The notes beneath the pieces are model-generated. The model had not been told where the DNA came from. It saw only the letters and a list, made by a program, of their open reading frames with translations, and searched no databases. 64,000 nt of DNA from Lewinellaceae bacterium. GTDB taxonomy: Bacteria; Bacteroidota; Bacteroidia; Chitinophagales; Saprospiraceae. The stretch covers positions 310,001 through 374,000 of the forward strand of contig JACJYA010000004.1 of assembly GCA_020636315.1 (NCBI GenBank), in the 5' to 3' direction. Positions 33,279 through 42,106 of this stretch are shown piece by piece. Position 1 is the stretch's first letter. Every line of letters starts with the position of its first letter. A program made the position numbers and the translations under genes.

Positions 33279-34157
33279 CCGAACCGTCCCGATATACAAT
33301 GGCTCCTCCTCCTGTTCCCAGGCCAGGAAATAATAATAAAGCCCGGGGCGCCAGGTTACCCTTTCGGCAACGGTGAAGTCAAAAGCCTGGAGTTCTTCTC
33401 CGGCCGGGGTAAGTACGGGTTCCACCTCCATATCCGGCTGTAAATTCAAAGGGAAGCGCAGGAGAACGTTACCGTCGATATAATCCTGCTCCTTATTGCT
33501 ATATACAAAAACGGCCAGGGAGCGCTCTTCCGCAGCAGGCTTCCGCACCTGCCCCTGCAGGATGAATTGTCCGTTCTCAACGCGGGCATTGACCGCTGAG
33601 AACCTCAGGCCTTCTCCCCTTACCGTGCCATTCATCAGGCCCTCAAAGTAGGGGTTCGGGGCAAAATCGGCCGGATTGGCCTGTGCAACAGGCCCACTCG
33701 TTCTGTCTTCATGCTCAGGGGGCGCCGGTTGGGCAGGAACCCCCTCTTGCCGCGAAGTATTTGGGGGTTCCGGAAAAACCGGCGCTTCGGGTGCATGAGG
33801 AATGCGCTCTTCGGTGTCCGGCCGGGCCTCTTCAGGCGCCGGGGAAGAAAGGGATAACCAGATAACCCCACTTCCTGCCAGGACAACCAGGATCACAGCT
33901 AAAATGAGCCTCCAGCCCTTCCGTCCGACGGAGGGAGGAGGGGGCCCAAAATACTGCTCCCCAAGCGTATCCAGTTTTTGAATCAACTCCTGCCTGGGCC
34001 GGTCACCAAATTCCTCCTGCAGCATTCGGTGAAGGGCAACTTCAGCCCTCAGCTCTTCATCCGATTCCATTTCCTGCCGAAACCGCTCCCGCTCACCAGC
34101 AGATAATTCCCCGCTGAGGTATTGCTCAATAAAACGCTGCCTTCTGTTCTCTTCCAT
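33264..34157 (-). CDS. Putative transmembrane anti-sigma factor
   Basis: A 297-aa protein: a cytoplasmic N-terminal domain (MEENRRQRFIEQYLSGELSAGERERFRQEMESD), which resembles the helical sigma-binding domain of Bacteroidota anti-sigma factors without zinc-ligand cysteines; one TM segment (LILAVILVVLAGSGVIWLSL); a proline/glutamate-rich linker; and a C-terminal beta-rich periplasmic domain. It starts 46 bp downstream of the ECF sigma gene's stop codon, the normal arrangement for a cognate pair. I use the ATG at 34157; an upstream in-frame start adds 12 residues. It overlaps the convergent CHAT gene tail-to-tail. Confidence 0.72.
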   Translation of the reverse strand: MEENRRQRFIEQYLSGELSAGERERFRQEMESDEELRAEVALHRMLQEEFGDRPRQELIQKLDTLGEQYFGPPPPSVGRKGWRLILAVILVVLAGSGVIWLSLSSPAPEEARPDTEERIPHAPEAPVFPEPPNTSRQEGVPAQPAPPEHEDRTSGPVAQANPADFAPNPYFEGLMNGTVRGEGLRFSAVNARVENGQFILQGQVRKPAAEERSLAVFVYSNKEQDYIDGNVLLRFPLNLQPDMEVEPVLTPAGEELQAFDFTVAERVTWRPGLYYYFLAWEQEEEPLYIGTVRLSAD

Positions 34158-34203
34158 GTGATATCTATAAAAAATGGGCAAGGTGATCCTCAATGGCCGG
34201 GGA

Positions 34204-34767
34204 TCAGAACTTCAACTCCTGGTATCTGCGATCCCGCCGGATCAGTTCAATAAGTTTCTCCTTGCAGACAAATTTTCTCTTCGTCGCATAATTGATACTG
34301 CTGTACCCCATCTTCCGCCGGATATCCTCCAAGCTCTCCCGGGCAAAAAATAACTGTAAAAGGCGCTGACAATCAGCTCCCAGTTCTTTCATCTTGTCCC
34401 TAAGCAGTTTCCGCTTTTCTTCTTCCTCGATCCCGTTTTGCCAGGGTTCCTCTAAATGATGTTTGATATCCTCTGAGATGCTTACCTCCCGAAAGGACTT
34501 TTTTTGAAGGCGGTTGCCCCAAATATTACGGCATACCCCATATAACAGGCCGCCAAAGGAGCCCGACAATTGCAGTTTTTCTTCCCGGCATTGCTGAAAG
34601 ATGACGAGGAGAGCCGATTGGAAAACATCCCTGGCATCTTCCCCGGACCCTCCGTTCCTGGTAACCAGCCGAAAGATGGCTGGTGCAAATTCCTCATAGA
34701 TCCTTTCCACCCCTTTGCCGTCACCCCTCCTCAGGGCTTTCAGATATTGGTCTTCCTCAAGGCTCAT
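34204..34767 (-). CDS. ECF-type RNA polymerase sigma factor
   Basis: A 187-aa sigma-70 family protein. Region 2 covers VERIYEEFAPAIFRLVTRNG and EDARDVFQSALLVIFQQC, with the usual DARDVFQ core. Region 4 is the helix-turn-helix segment LLQLFFARESLEDIRRKMGYSSINYATKRKFVCKEKL. It resembles the long, divergent ECF-like sigma factors common in Saprospiria and Cytophagia. Its partner is the membrane anti-sigma protein encoded directly downstream. Target promoters cannot be read from the window, although the adjacent CHAT protein or nearby secreted proteins are candidates. Confidence 0.85.
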   Translation of the reverse strand: MSLEEDQYLKALRRGDGKGVERIYEEFAPAIFRLVTRNGGSGEDARDVFQSALLVIFQQCREEKLQLSGSFGGLLYGVCRNIWGNRLQKKSFREVSISEDIKHHLEEPWQNGIEEEEKRKLLRDKMKELGADCQRLLQLFFARESLEDIRRKMGYSSINYATKRKFVCKEKLIELIRRDRRYQELKF

Positions 34768-34937
34768 AGGTTATTGCTTCTCCTGGTAAAATTACGAATT
34801 CCAACTTTTTTCAAAAAAATTCCGGATCGGGGGTAAGCACCGGACTGTTCGTCAAACACTGGGAGTGAAAGTGCTCATTCCACGCCGAAAAGAATGACGC
34901 CAATATTGAATGCTCAATACAATAAACCATTCTAAAA

Positions 34938-37514
34938 ATGAGAAAGATCCATACCCTTTTGGCTTTAATACCCGCCTTTTTCTTTTCCATCTGCCTGGCT
35001 GCTCAGGGGAGCTTGAGTGAAATACAAAATTTCGACCCATTTCCCGGTAGAGAAATTAATCCAGATGATATTTTTCCCCTTGGCCTGAATAATGGGGAAT
35101 TACTGATGTTATACCGCCTGTTTCCCGAAGGCTCCTTTTCGACAAGAGACACCCTTTTCAGCTCCCGCAGCCTTGACGGAGGGGCCTCCTGGGAACCTCC
35201 TCAAATCGCCCACATCATTCCCGGGGATGTTCACTTTGCCGTTCAGGGCATAAAAACCAGCAGTGGCCGGCTGATCATAGGTTATTACCTGCAAAACGCA
35301 TCCGGGCCGGCCTTCCGGTTAATTCATTCCGACGACAATGGGCAAAGCTGGTCCGCCCCGGCTCCTCTGTCTGCCAACTTCAGGGGCGCCGGGCTGTCGC
35401 AAACCGATGACGGAAAATTGTGGCTGGTGTTCCCTGATGAAAATTTCCAAAATATCCAATACCGGATCAGCGAGGACGATGGTATCAGCTGGAGCAGCGA
35501 ACAATTGCTGATCAGTGTCCCAAATGGACAGGAATATTCCTATCCTGTAGTTTCCTCGGGCAACGATGGCTCTTTGCTGCTGCATTATCTGGGGCCCCAT
35601 GACAACAATCAGTATATATTCATCAACCGGCTTTACCAAAGAAACAGTTCGGATGGCGGCGCCAGTTGGTCTGCCGCCACGGCTCTGTCTCCCGATACCA
35701 TTGCTGTTTTTCACCCGATCAGCAGCATCAGGGCCCACAAGCCCGTCCGTCAGGAGGACGGCACGCTGTGGATATTTTTTGAGGGTAATCAGACCGTCTT
35801 TGGACAAAATCAATTTGGAGGCCAATCGTATCAGTTCGTTATTGGCAACTCAGACATTTACTATTCCCGGAGTACCGACGAAGGGCAGTCCTGGGAGTCT
35901 CCACAACTCTTTACCCATTATACCGGGAATGATTCAGGATCTTCTCCTGCGATCGCAGGCGGCCAACCATTTTTACAGTTTACGTCTTCCCGTTGGAGCC
36001 CCAACTACCTGGGAGGTAGTGGTATATGGTATGGAATTCCAGGGCTGTCCCAGGACGACAACCCTCCTCCCACCGGCACCCCTCCGTATTTTTTCGCCTA
36101 TACCCCTACCAATGAGGATGCCGTGTTGCGTTTCAGGGCATTCGACGAAACGGAGGTCGTTTCCGTGCAGGCTTATTACTCCATTAATGGCGGCCCACAG
36201 GCCGGGCCCTTCAGTTTGTTCGATGACGGGCTCCATGGTGATGAGGAAGCGGGGGACGGCCTTTGGGGAGGCTTTTTGCCTCCGCTTCAGTTGGGGGAAA
36301 CCCTTACCACCGAATTCAGGGTTACCGATTCAGACAACAACAGCGTCACGCTTAATGGCAACCGGTTGGAGGGGATGACTTATCACAACGTCGGCAATAT
36401 ATCTATGGCCGTCCAGCCCAATGGCACCTTATCCACCGGGAATTCTGCCGTGAATTCGAAAGCAGGAGGCCATTGGCCCAGGGAAAACGGGGAGGATTAC
36501 CTGTTCTATGGCGATCTTTGGGTTGCCGCAGACATCAATGGGGAGAAACGGTTTATGAGAAGCCATGACTGGAAGCCCAGCCCGGGAAGCGAGTTAACTA
36601 TTGAAGCTGAACTGTCGGACCAGGACATCAGCATGTACTACGACGACCGTCTTCCCCAGGGAGTTTCCAACCAACCTATCGGGCTGTCCATACACCAGGA
36701 AAGCTTCCAATGGGCTGATGGCAACAAGGACGACTTCATTATTTTCCGGTACACCATAAAGAACAAAGGCACGAACGGAGGCCTCGAGCATGTCATTGCC
36801 GGCTTGTGGATGAACACCCAGGCCAGCCTTCAGAACTCCTCCTTTTCGAATCAGAGAGGGTCTTATGATACAGAACGAAATTTGTTGTACTCCTACAATA
36901 CGACAGGAAACCCCGATGGGTATGTGGGGTTAAAACTATTGGGAAATATAGATCCTTTCACCGTTGATGATGATAACCACTTTGACCTGGAAACCGGAGA
37001 AGACTATTACAATTACATGAACAGCAGCCTTTCCGTCCTTCCTTTTCCTCAGAGTGGGGTTGACCTGCTCTTTATCTGCCCACCCCCGTTTAGCCTGGCA
37101 GCGGGCGATTCCATCACCTTTTCCTTTGGCTATGTGATGGGGCACGGCCTGGAGGGCCTGAAGGCCAATACCGACATCATGGACGCGGTGTACGCCAATC
37201 TTGGCATGGTTACTGGCCTGCAGGAGAGAACGGATCGTGAAAACATTCTGATAAGCAATTTTCCGAACCCTTTCCGCAATGAAACCCGGATAAGTTTTGA
37301 GCTTCCCCAGGCGAGCCTGGCAAATATTTCCATATACGATTTCTCAGGTAAGCAGGTAAGGCAATTAGCCAACACTGCTTTCGGGCCCGGAAATCACATT
37401 ATCACCTGGGATGGAAAAGATGAAAGGGGAAAGGATATGCCCAATGGGCTTTATTTCTGTACACTGGAAGCTGAAGGCGCCAGGTATTCCTGCAAATTGA
37501 TAAAGATGCAATAG
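34938..37514 (+). CDS. BNR/Asp-box repeat protein with T9SS type A sorting domain
   Basis: An 858-aa secreted protein: signal peptide ending SICLAAQ, then a six-bladed propeller-like region with at least five Asp boxes (SLDGGASWEPP, SDDNGQSWSAP, SEDDGISWSSE, SSDGGASWSAA, STDEGQSWESP), as in sialidases and related exo-glycosidases. A beta-sandwich middle follows, and a C-terminal T9SS sorting domain (NFPNPFRNETRISFELPQ...NGLYFCTLEAEG...KLIKMQ). The sialidase FRIP and catalytic Arg/Tyr cannot be confirmed, so binding rather than hydrolysis is possible. It is exported across the outer membrane by T9SS and anchored or released. Confidence 0.82.
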   Translation: MRKIHTLLALIPAFFFSICLAAQGSLSEIQNFDPFPGREINPDDIFPLGLNNGELLMLYRLFPEGSFSTRDTLFSSRSLDGGASWEPPQIAHIIPGDVHFAVQGIKTSSGRLIIGYYLQNASGPAFRLIHSDDNGQSWSAPAPLSANFRGAGLSQTDDGKLWLVFPDENFQNIQYRISEDDGISWSSEQLLISVPNGQEYSYPVVSSGNDGSLLLHYLGPHDNNQYIFINRLYQRNSSDGGASWSAATALSPDTIAVFHPISSIRAHKPVRQEDGTLWIFFEGNQTVFGQNQFGGQSYQFVIGNSDIYYSRSTDEGQSWESPQLFTHYTGNDSGSSPAIAGGQPFLQFTSSRWSPNYLGGSGIWYGIPGLSQDDNPPPTGTPPYFFAYTPTNEDAVLRFRAFDETEVVSVQAYYSINGGPQAGPFSLFDDGLHGDEEAGDGLWGGFLPPLQLGETLTTEFRVTDSDNNSVTLNGNRLEGMTYHNVGNISMAVQPNGTLSTGNSAVNSKAGGHWPRENGEDYLFYGDLWVAADINGEKRFMRSHDWKPSPGSELTIEAELSDQDISMYYDDRLPQGVSNQPIGLSIHQESFQWADGNKDDFIIFRYTIKNKGTNGGLEHVIAGLWMNTQASLQNSSFSNQRGSYDTERNLLYSYNTTGNPDGYVGLKLLGNIDPFTVDDDNHFDLETGEDYYNYMNSSLSVLPFPQSGVDLLFICPPPFSLAAGDSITFSFGYVMGHGLEGLKANTDIMDAVYANLGMVTGLQERTDRENILISNFPNPFRNETRISFELPQASLANISIYDFSGKQVRQLANTAFGPGNHIITWDGKDERGKDMPNGLYFCTLEAEGARYSCKLIKMQ

Positions 37515-37568
37515 CTGGCTTATCGGTTCCTTGAAATAATTTGAGGGTGTGCAGGCCGTCCAAAGCGG

Positions 37569-38618
37569 TCAGAGCGTCGAATAGCGAACTGTATTTCCAT
37601 GCAGCAGAAGCTCACCCAATGCAGTCTTTGCGAGGCTCCCGCCGGCGGTGGCCTCGCCCTGAGCACTCGCTGTCCATAAAGACATCACTACCACGTGGTT
37701 GTAGTCATTGACATCCGGAGCGATGGCAGCCACGACATGAGACAGGGGGCCATGCGCCCCTTCGATCAAAATGATATCTCCCGCCTGAATGTTGTTTGCC
37801 GGAGGGATTGCGGGATGGTTAATCACCGTTACTCCGTTTTGGGTCAACCGGTTAAATAAAGTTGCTTCAAGCTGATTCGCGGGCCCATTGTAAGCATTCC
37901 TTAAGTCTGCAATGGAAATGAGGCCGGCGTGGGCCGCCGAAGCGAGAATGGCCTCCCAGCAATTGATGGTGGCGCCAATGGCCAGCGGGTTTGCCAGAGG
38001 GTTAACCTGGGCCAGCCAGTTCCTGAAATCGATATTGGTGCCTCCCGCCCAGTTGTACGACCCCTGCCGCATCTTGAGGTGTTCAATAAAAACAACCGTA
38101 TTGGTGGCAGGAACAGGAGGAACCGGCGCTGTATTCTGCAGGCCCAGGGCCATTTCCTCCTGCGTAACGGCCTGCCGCACCATCAGGCGGTTGTTGACCG
38201 CGTTGGCATTGAGATTGTTGATAACAGCTGTATATAGTGCATTAGGGGGCTTTCCAGGATATCTGAGCTGAAACTCCTCATACAGCATTCTGGTCTCCTG
38301 AAAATTCCGGGGGTCTGAATTTTGAGAGGGCCTGAAGGGTACATCGTCATAGAACCAGTTGTCCAGTTCCGGCCTCAGGATCGCCCTTTGTATCATCGGC
38401 ATTGTAACGGACGATCTTTTCAGAGCAGGCCGGCCCGCATCATTTTGGCCTTTCGGCTCATTTTTTCCGGCGGGTTGAACGGTAGTCCCGGCAGGGCTGA
38501 AGAATGGTTTAACCCCTTGCTCCGCTGCTGAAGGGGAGGTTTCTCCTCCATTTTTGCGAAAAAAGGGGCGGGAAGAGGCCGAATGCAGGGCGACGGTTTT
38601 AGTTCTGACGGTTTTCAT
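37569..38618 (-). CDS. Cys/His hydrolase-like protein with eCIS-effector-type N-terminus
   Basis: A 349-aa protein without signal peptide. The N-terminal ~60 residues are low-complexity with paired FF motifs (SSRPFFRKNGGE, VKPFFSPAGTT, VQPAGKNEPK). This resembles the leaders of many Bacteroidota proteins delivered by extracellular contractile injection systems. The C-terminal ~190 residues contain NCWEAILASAAHAG (candidate nucleophile Cys), GDIILIEG and LSHVVAAI (candidate His), an order matching NlpC/P60-, CHAP- or other papain-like cysteine hydrolases. No injection-system genes lie in the window, so the effector idea is inference. The ATG at 38618 is chosen over the longer frame because MKTVRTKT fits related leaders. 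Confidence 0.6.
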   Translation of the reverse strand: MKTVRTKTVALHSASSRPFFRKNGGETSPSAAEQGVKPFFSPAGTTVQPAGKNEPKGQNDAGRPALKRSSVTMPMIQRAILRPELDNWFYDDVPFRPSQNSDPRNFQETRMLYEEFQLRYPGKPPNALYTAVINNLNANAVNNRLMVRQAVTQEEMALGLQNTAPVPPVPATNTVVFIEHLKMRQGSYNWAGGTNIDFRNWLAQVNPLANPLAIGATINCWEAILASAAHAGLISIADLRNAYNGPANQLEATLFNRLTQNGVTVINHPAIPPANNIQAGDIILIEGAHGPLSHVVAAIAPDVNDYNHVVVMSLWTASAQGEATAGGSLAKTALGELLLHGNTVRYSTL

Positions 38619-38684
38619 GGGTGGTGTTTTTGGCCCTGTTACAACCCTCCCGGGCAGGGCCACCTGTTGGACATTTTTTTACGG

Positions 38685-38716
38685 GGCGGAGGCTGATTCA
38701 AGGGGCAGCCTCCGCC
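38685..38716. terminator. Strong GC hairpin between the small secreted gene and the effector-like gene
   Basis: Perfect 11-bp stem GGCGGAGGCTG (38685-38695 with 38706-38716) and 10-nt loop. On the minus strand it follows the stop of the 38740-39123 gene by about 25 bp, but it is followed by A instead of T there, so it may act as an attenuator or mRNA-end stabiliser. Confidence 0.4.
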
Positions 38717-38739
38717 TCCAAACCAGTTCTCTGGGGATT

Positions 38740-39123
38740 TTACCGCCGGCTGAATTCCATCTTTCCATCCGGGCCGCCACGGCCTTCGCACTCATCGCTC
38801 ACGCGGGTCATCGTCATACTTTTATCGGTAACTTCAAAGGTGTAAATGCCCTTTCCGGTGCATTCGGACCCCTCCGCATCCTGAATGATCATCTGGTTGC
38901 CTTTGGCCACGTATTTTCCGGTGCCCTCAACGTTGCCGTCCCCTCCAAAGTCCAGCCAATAAATGTTGTCTGCTTTGATGGTGACGAAGAGAGGGATCAT
39001 CGCTCCTTCCTGCGACCGGTCGGGCACCATGATCTTCCATTCGCCTACCGGGCTGGATTGAGCGGACAGGTTAATGGAAAAGCCTAAACAGAAAAGAATA
39101 AATAAGGATGGTAAGTACCTCAT
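38740..39123 (-). CDS. Small secreted protein, lipocalin-like
   Basis: A 127-aa exported protein with a signal peptide ending SINLSAQ. The mature part is all-beta: VGEWKIMVPDR, AMIPLFVTIKADNIYWLDFGG, GTGKYVAKGNQMIIQDAEG, KGIYTFEVTDKSMTMTRVSDEC. This pattern of a W-K start followed by antiparallel strands recalls the lipocalin-like small proteins often encoded in Bacteroidota. Two cysteines (SECTGKG and DECEG) could form a disulfide. No function can be assigned. Confidence 0.65.
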   Translation of the reverse strand: MRYLPSLFILFCLGFSINLSAQSSPVGEWKIMVPDRSQEGAMIPLFVTIKADNIYWLDFGGDGNVEGTGKYVAKGNQMIIQDAEGSECTGKGIYTFEVTDKSMTMTRVSDECEGRGGPDGKMEFSRR

Positions 39124-39253
39124 GAAAAGTGATTTTAGGTCAATAATTAATAATATCCAATTAGTTTGCCAGTGTGAAAATAGGAATTATAAAGACTGAA
39201 CGGGAAAGGCGGGGACATATTTATTTTTTAATATCTCAAGCCAGTCGTTTTAC

Positions 39254-39826
39254 TCACTCAACTTTTATATCGTACTTCTCCAGCAGGCCGGCCAGGCCGT
39301 CAAAGGAGAACCTGGCCTTACGCACCCGGTTCATTTCCGGGTCTATGGAATAGTGTTGGGCGGTGCGAAAGTCGGCTCCCTCCAGGTTGGTTTTTTCGAA
39401 GATCGCTCCATTGAGGCTGCAGTGTTCAAAAGCGGCGCCTGCCAGATTGGCCTCGGCAAAGTCCACTTCCCGGAGGCTGCAGTTTTTGAAAACCGTTTCT
39501 TTCAGCTGCCGTTTGAAAAAGGAGGAAAGGTCCAGCTGGCAACCTTCGAAGCTAACGGAAAAAAGCAGTTCAGTGCAATCTTCAAAGTGCAGCCCCAGCA
39601 TACTGCACCCCCTGAACTGAACCTCCCGGAGTGTTACCCCTGTAAGGATGGCCATACTCAGGCCGCAATCCCGGAATTCGCATTCCACGAACTTCACCCC
39701 GGAAAGATCCGAGTTCGCAAAATTGCAGTTGAGGAAGGTACAATCCTCATAAGTGCCGCTATCCAGGCTTCCGTCAGTGTAGTCGGCGCCTTCGAAGGTT
39801 TGGCCTTCTGTATAGCCACTGTTCAT
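39254..39826 (-). CDS. Pentapeptide-repeat protein, Qnr-like
   Basis: A 190-aa cytosolic protein built of pentapeptide repeats of the form [ACS]x[LF]xx: FEGADYTDGSLDSGTYEDC, LNCNFANSDLSGVKFVEC, FKNCSLREVDFAEANLAGAAF, LNGAIFEKTNLEGADF. They predict a right-handed quadrilateral beta-helix. The C-terminal cap GLAGLLEKYDIKVE resembles that of Qnr/MfpA-type proteins, which mimic DNA and protect gyrase, but many family members have unrelated or unknown roles. It stands alone between two secreted-protein genes on the same strand, with about 130 bp gaps. Confidence 0.85.
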   Translation of the reverse strand: MNSGYTEGQTFEGADYTDGSLDSGTYEDCTFLNCNFANSDLSGVKFVECEFRDCGLSMAILTGVTLREVQFRGCSMLGLHFEDCTELLFSVSFEGCQLDLSSFFKRQLKETVFKNCSLREVDFAEANLAGAAFEHCSLNGAIFEKTNLEGADFRTAQHYSIDPEMNRVRKARFSFDGLAGLLEKYDIKVE

Positions 39827-39859
39827 ATCTGATTTTTTATTGAAAAAGGTTCCTTTTGC

Positions 39860-41854
39860 TCACCTCAACAGGTTCACTTCCCCTGTGATCGTTTTTTCCC
39901 CGCCGTTTTCCCGGATAACAACAAGGTAGGCATACACTCCTGCCGGGGCAGGTTTCCCGCTAATGGTGCCGTCCCAGCCATCTTCAGAAGAATCGGACTG
40001 GAATACCAGATTGCCCCAGCGGCCATAGATTTCAAGGTGAAAATCCTCAATGGGGCAGGCGAAGTAGGCCTGAAAGCGGTCATTCCGGCCGTCATCGTTA
40101 GGAGAAAAAGCATTGGGAATATAGGGATTACAAATGTATCTGGGCGTGATCTCATAACTGGAAGCGCAGCCATTGCTGTCCGACACCATCAATCGGACTC
40201 GTTCGGGAAACTTGCCGGGCAACAGGCCCGGAGCGGGGCAATCGGTGCAACTCAGGGCATCTTCCGGCGACCAACTGGCCTGAAGGCCCGGCGCCAGGCC
40301 AATATCGAAAGCAAAAGGTTCCCCCAGCGTGACCTCCACCACGCTGTCCACTGCCACTTCCGGCAGAGGATTGGCGGCTACCCGGATGACCACCACGGAA
40401 TCACAGGCGCCACTGCTGTTGTCGGGCAGGTGCAGGACGGTAGTGCTGCCCGCCTCATAGGCCTGGCCATCAATGGTTACATCCTCTCCCTGGCAGCGTT
40501 CAAACTCCAGGAGGGTGGTATCCTGCGGTTCAAAAAACAGATCGATGGTAACCAGGGAGTCGCAACCGTACTGGTTGGCCAGTATTTCCTGCCCGGAGGG
40601 ATTGCGCTCATCGTAGAGCACCCCGTTGACCATCAGGCTGAACCCATCGCCGCTGCATCCGGAAATGAAAACTGTATCGTAGGAGTGGGGGGCAAAGAAC
40701 AGGCTGACCTGCACTACGGAATCACAGCCCTCTGCAGTTTGCAGCACCTCCTCTCCTACCCTGTTGTTCACATCATAAATGGTGCCGTTGATGATTGTGC
40801 TGAAATCATCTCCTTCGCATAGCGGAGGAGAAAAAAGAACGGTGTCTATCCCCACCACTTGTACTTCGGTCTCGATGATGGAATCGCAGCCATTGGTGGC
40901 CAGAAGAGTGTCGAGGTATCGCCCCGGCTGGCTCACCATGCTCCCGCCCGGCAGCAGGGTGGAATCCCCGGGGCATATCCGCGCCAGGCGGCTGTTGAAA
41001 CTGACGCCTTCCGCGATCTGACACCCCAGGGCAAACAGGTTGCAGGCCAGTACATCATTATTATTCAGAACGCCGGCGCCCTCGCTGACTTGTCCGGCCT
41101 CTCCGCTGCACAGAATGCCGATGTCCGCCAGGATAATATCGTTCGTGGCCGCATCGAGGACAACGGTGGGGCGGCCCAGGGCATCTTCCGCCAGGATCTC
41201 GGCGCCGGAAGAGGGTATCTGAGTAAAAACACCCTGAAATGACCCTCCCTGCTGGAAGCCAGACAGGCTGCCGAACGGGCCGTCGAAAATAGAGATAGAA
41301 ACCTGTCCGGCCGGCCAGTTGGGATTGACGTTCTCATTTTCCGTGGTGTACCCCCAGGGGTTGGCTTCCGCCTGGGTAACGATAACCAGGTTGCTTTCGC
41401 AAACAGCAGACCACTCCCGGATAGACTCCAGTACAGCTTCGGGAACGAGGGAGACAGACAGGTCGGGTACGCCGGAAGGGGAAACCCGGGGAAACTGGCC
41501 GATGAATACAATATCACAACCGCAGGAATCCAATGTCTCCACCCCGGCAACGGGAGGAAGTTTCTTAAGCTCCATACCACAGCTGGCAATACCGGAAGGG
41601 CCGAAGTTCTGGGCACTCCGCAGTTTGGCCACCAACCCGGGCTCCATAAAGGCGCCGTCGAGGGAATACTCGCAGAACAATGAAGAAAGGCCCGCATCGC
41701 AGTAATCATCACCTGAAATATAACAAACTTTTATGGTTTCCTGCTGCTCGCAACCGCAGGGTTCCTGGCCGGAAACCGGACAGGTAAACGCCAGAGCCAG
41801 CAACAAAAAAATATAGTATTGCCACTGAGCGCTATCAAAAGAGACGGGAGCCAT
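39860..41854 (-). CDS. Secreted protein with type B (gliding-motility-associated) T9SS sorting domain
   Basis: A 664-aa exported protein. The signal peptide ends near CPVSGQ. The middle contains at least three copies of a Bacteroidota surface module with the signature GCDSxxxVxLFFxP preceded by CxGDxFS...NGxxYDxxNxxG (EGCDSVVQVSLFF, YGCDSLVTIDLFF). The last ~85 residues are the gliding-motility-associated C-terminal domain YIPNAFSPNDDGRNDRF...GRWGNLVFQS...WDGTISGKPAPAGVYAYLV, which directs secretion through T9SS type B. It is probably a surface adhesin or matrix component. The cysteine-rich N-terminus (CGCEQQETIKVCYISGDDYCD) is characteristic but of unknown role. Confidence 0.82.
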   Translation of the reverse strand: MAPVSFDSAQWQYYIFLLLALAFTCPVSGQEPCGCEQQETIKVCYISGDDYCDAGLSSLFCEYSLDGAFMEPGLVAKLRSAQNFGPSGIASCGMELKKLPPVAGVETLDSCGCDIVFIGQFPRVSPSGVPDLSVSLVPEAVLESIREWSAVCESNLVIVTQAEANPWGYTTENENVNPNWPAGQVSISIFDGPFGSLSGFQQGGSFQGVFTQIPSSGAEILAEDALGRPTVVLDAATNDIILADIGILCSGEAGQVSEGAGVLNNNDVLACNLFALGCQIAEGVSFNSRLARICPGDSTLLPGGSMVSQPGRYLDTLLATNGCDSIIETEVQVVGIDTVLFSPPLCEGDDFSTIINGTIYDVNNRVGEEVLQTAEGCDSVVQVSLFFAPHSYDTVFISGCSGDGFSLMVNGVLYDERNPSGQEILANQYGCDSLVTIDLFFEPQDTTLLEFERCQGEDVTIDGQAYEAGSTTVLHLPDNSSGACDSVVVIRVAANPLPEVAVDSVVEVTLGEPFAFDIGLAPGLQASWSPEDALSCTDCPAPGLLPGKFPERVRLMVSDSNGCASSYEITPRYICNPYIPNAFSPNDDGRNDRFQAYFACPIEDFHLEIYGRWGNLVFQSDSSEDGWDGTISGKPAPAGVYAYLVVIRENGGEKTITGEVNLLR

Positions 41855-41974
41855 TAGAGTAGGTTTTTATCGCCGGGAAGGAAAGGGCTGCATTAAGCCC
41901 ATACCGCACCCGGCCAGGCAAAAGATAAGGGTATTTGCCCTGAATAACCAATGCTCTGGTTAAGTATTTTACAT

Positions 41975-42098
41975 GAGGTTGAGGTTGAGGTTAAGGTTGA
42001 GTTCAAACCAGAAACCCAGAAACCCAAAACTTATGAACATTCCCTTGGGTTTTCTTGCCCAACAGCCCTTCCTCAACCTCAACCTAAGCCTTAACCTG
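41975..42098. repeat. GGTTGA-rich fold-back repeat
   Basis: The left arm at 41975-42002 (GAGGTTGAGGTTGAGGTTAA...) is an imperfect complement of the right arm at 42070-42098 (CCTCAACCTCAACCTAAGCC...). A nested AACCCAAAA/TTGGGTTT pair lies between them. It separates the type B cargo promoter side from the 3' end of giant gene 1 and could stop converging transcription. Confidence 0.5.
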
Positions 42099-42106
42099 CC
42101 TCCTCC

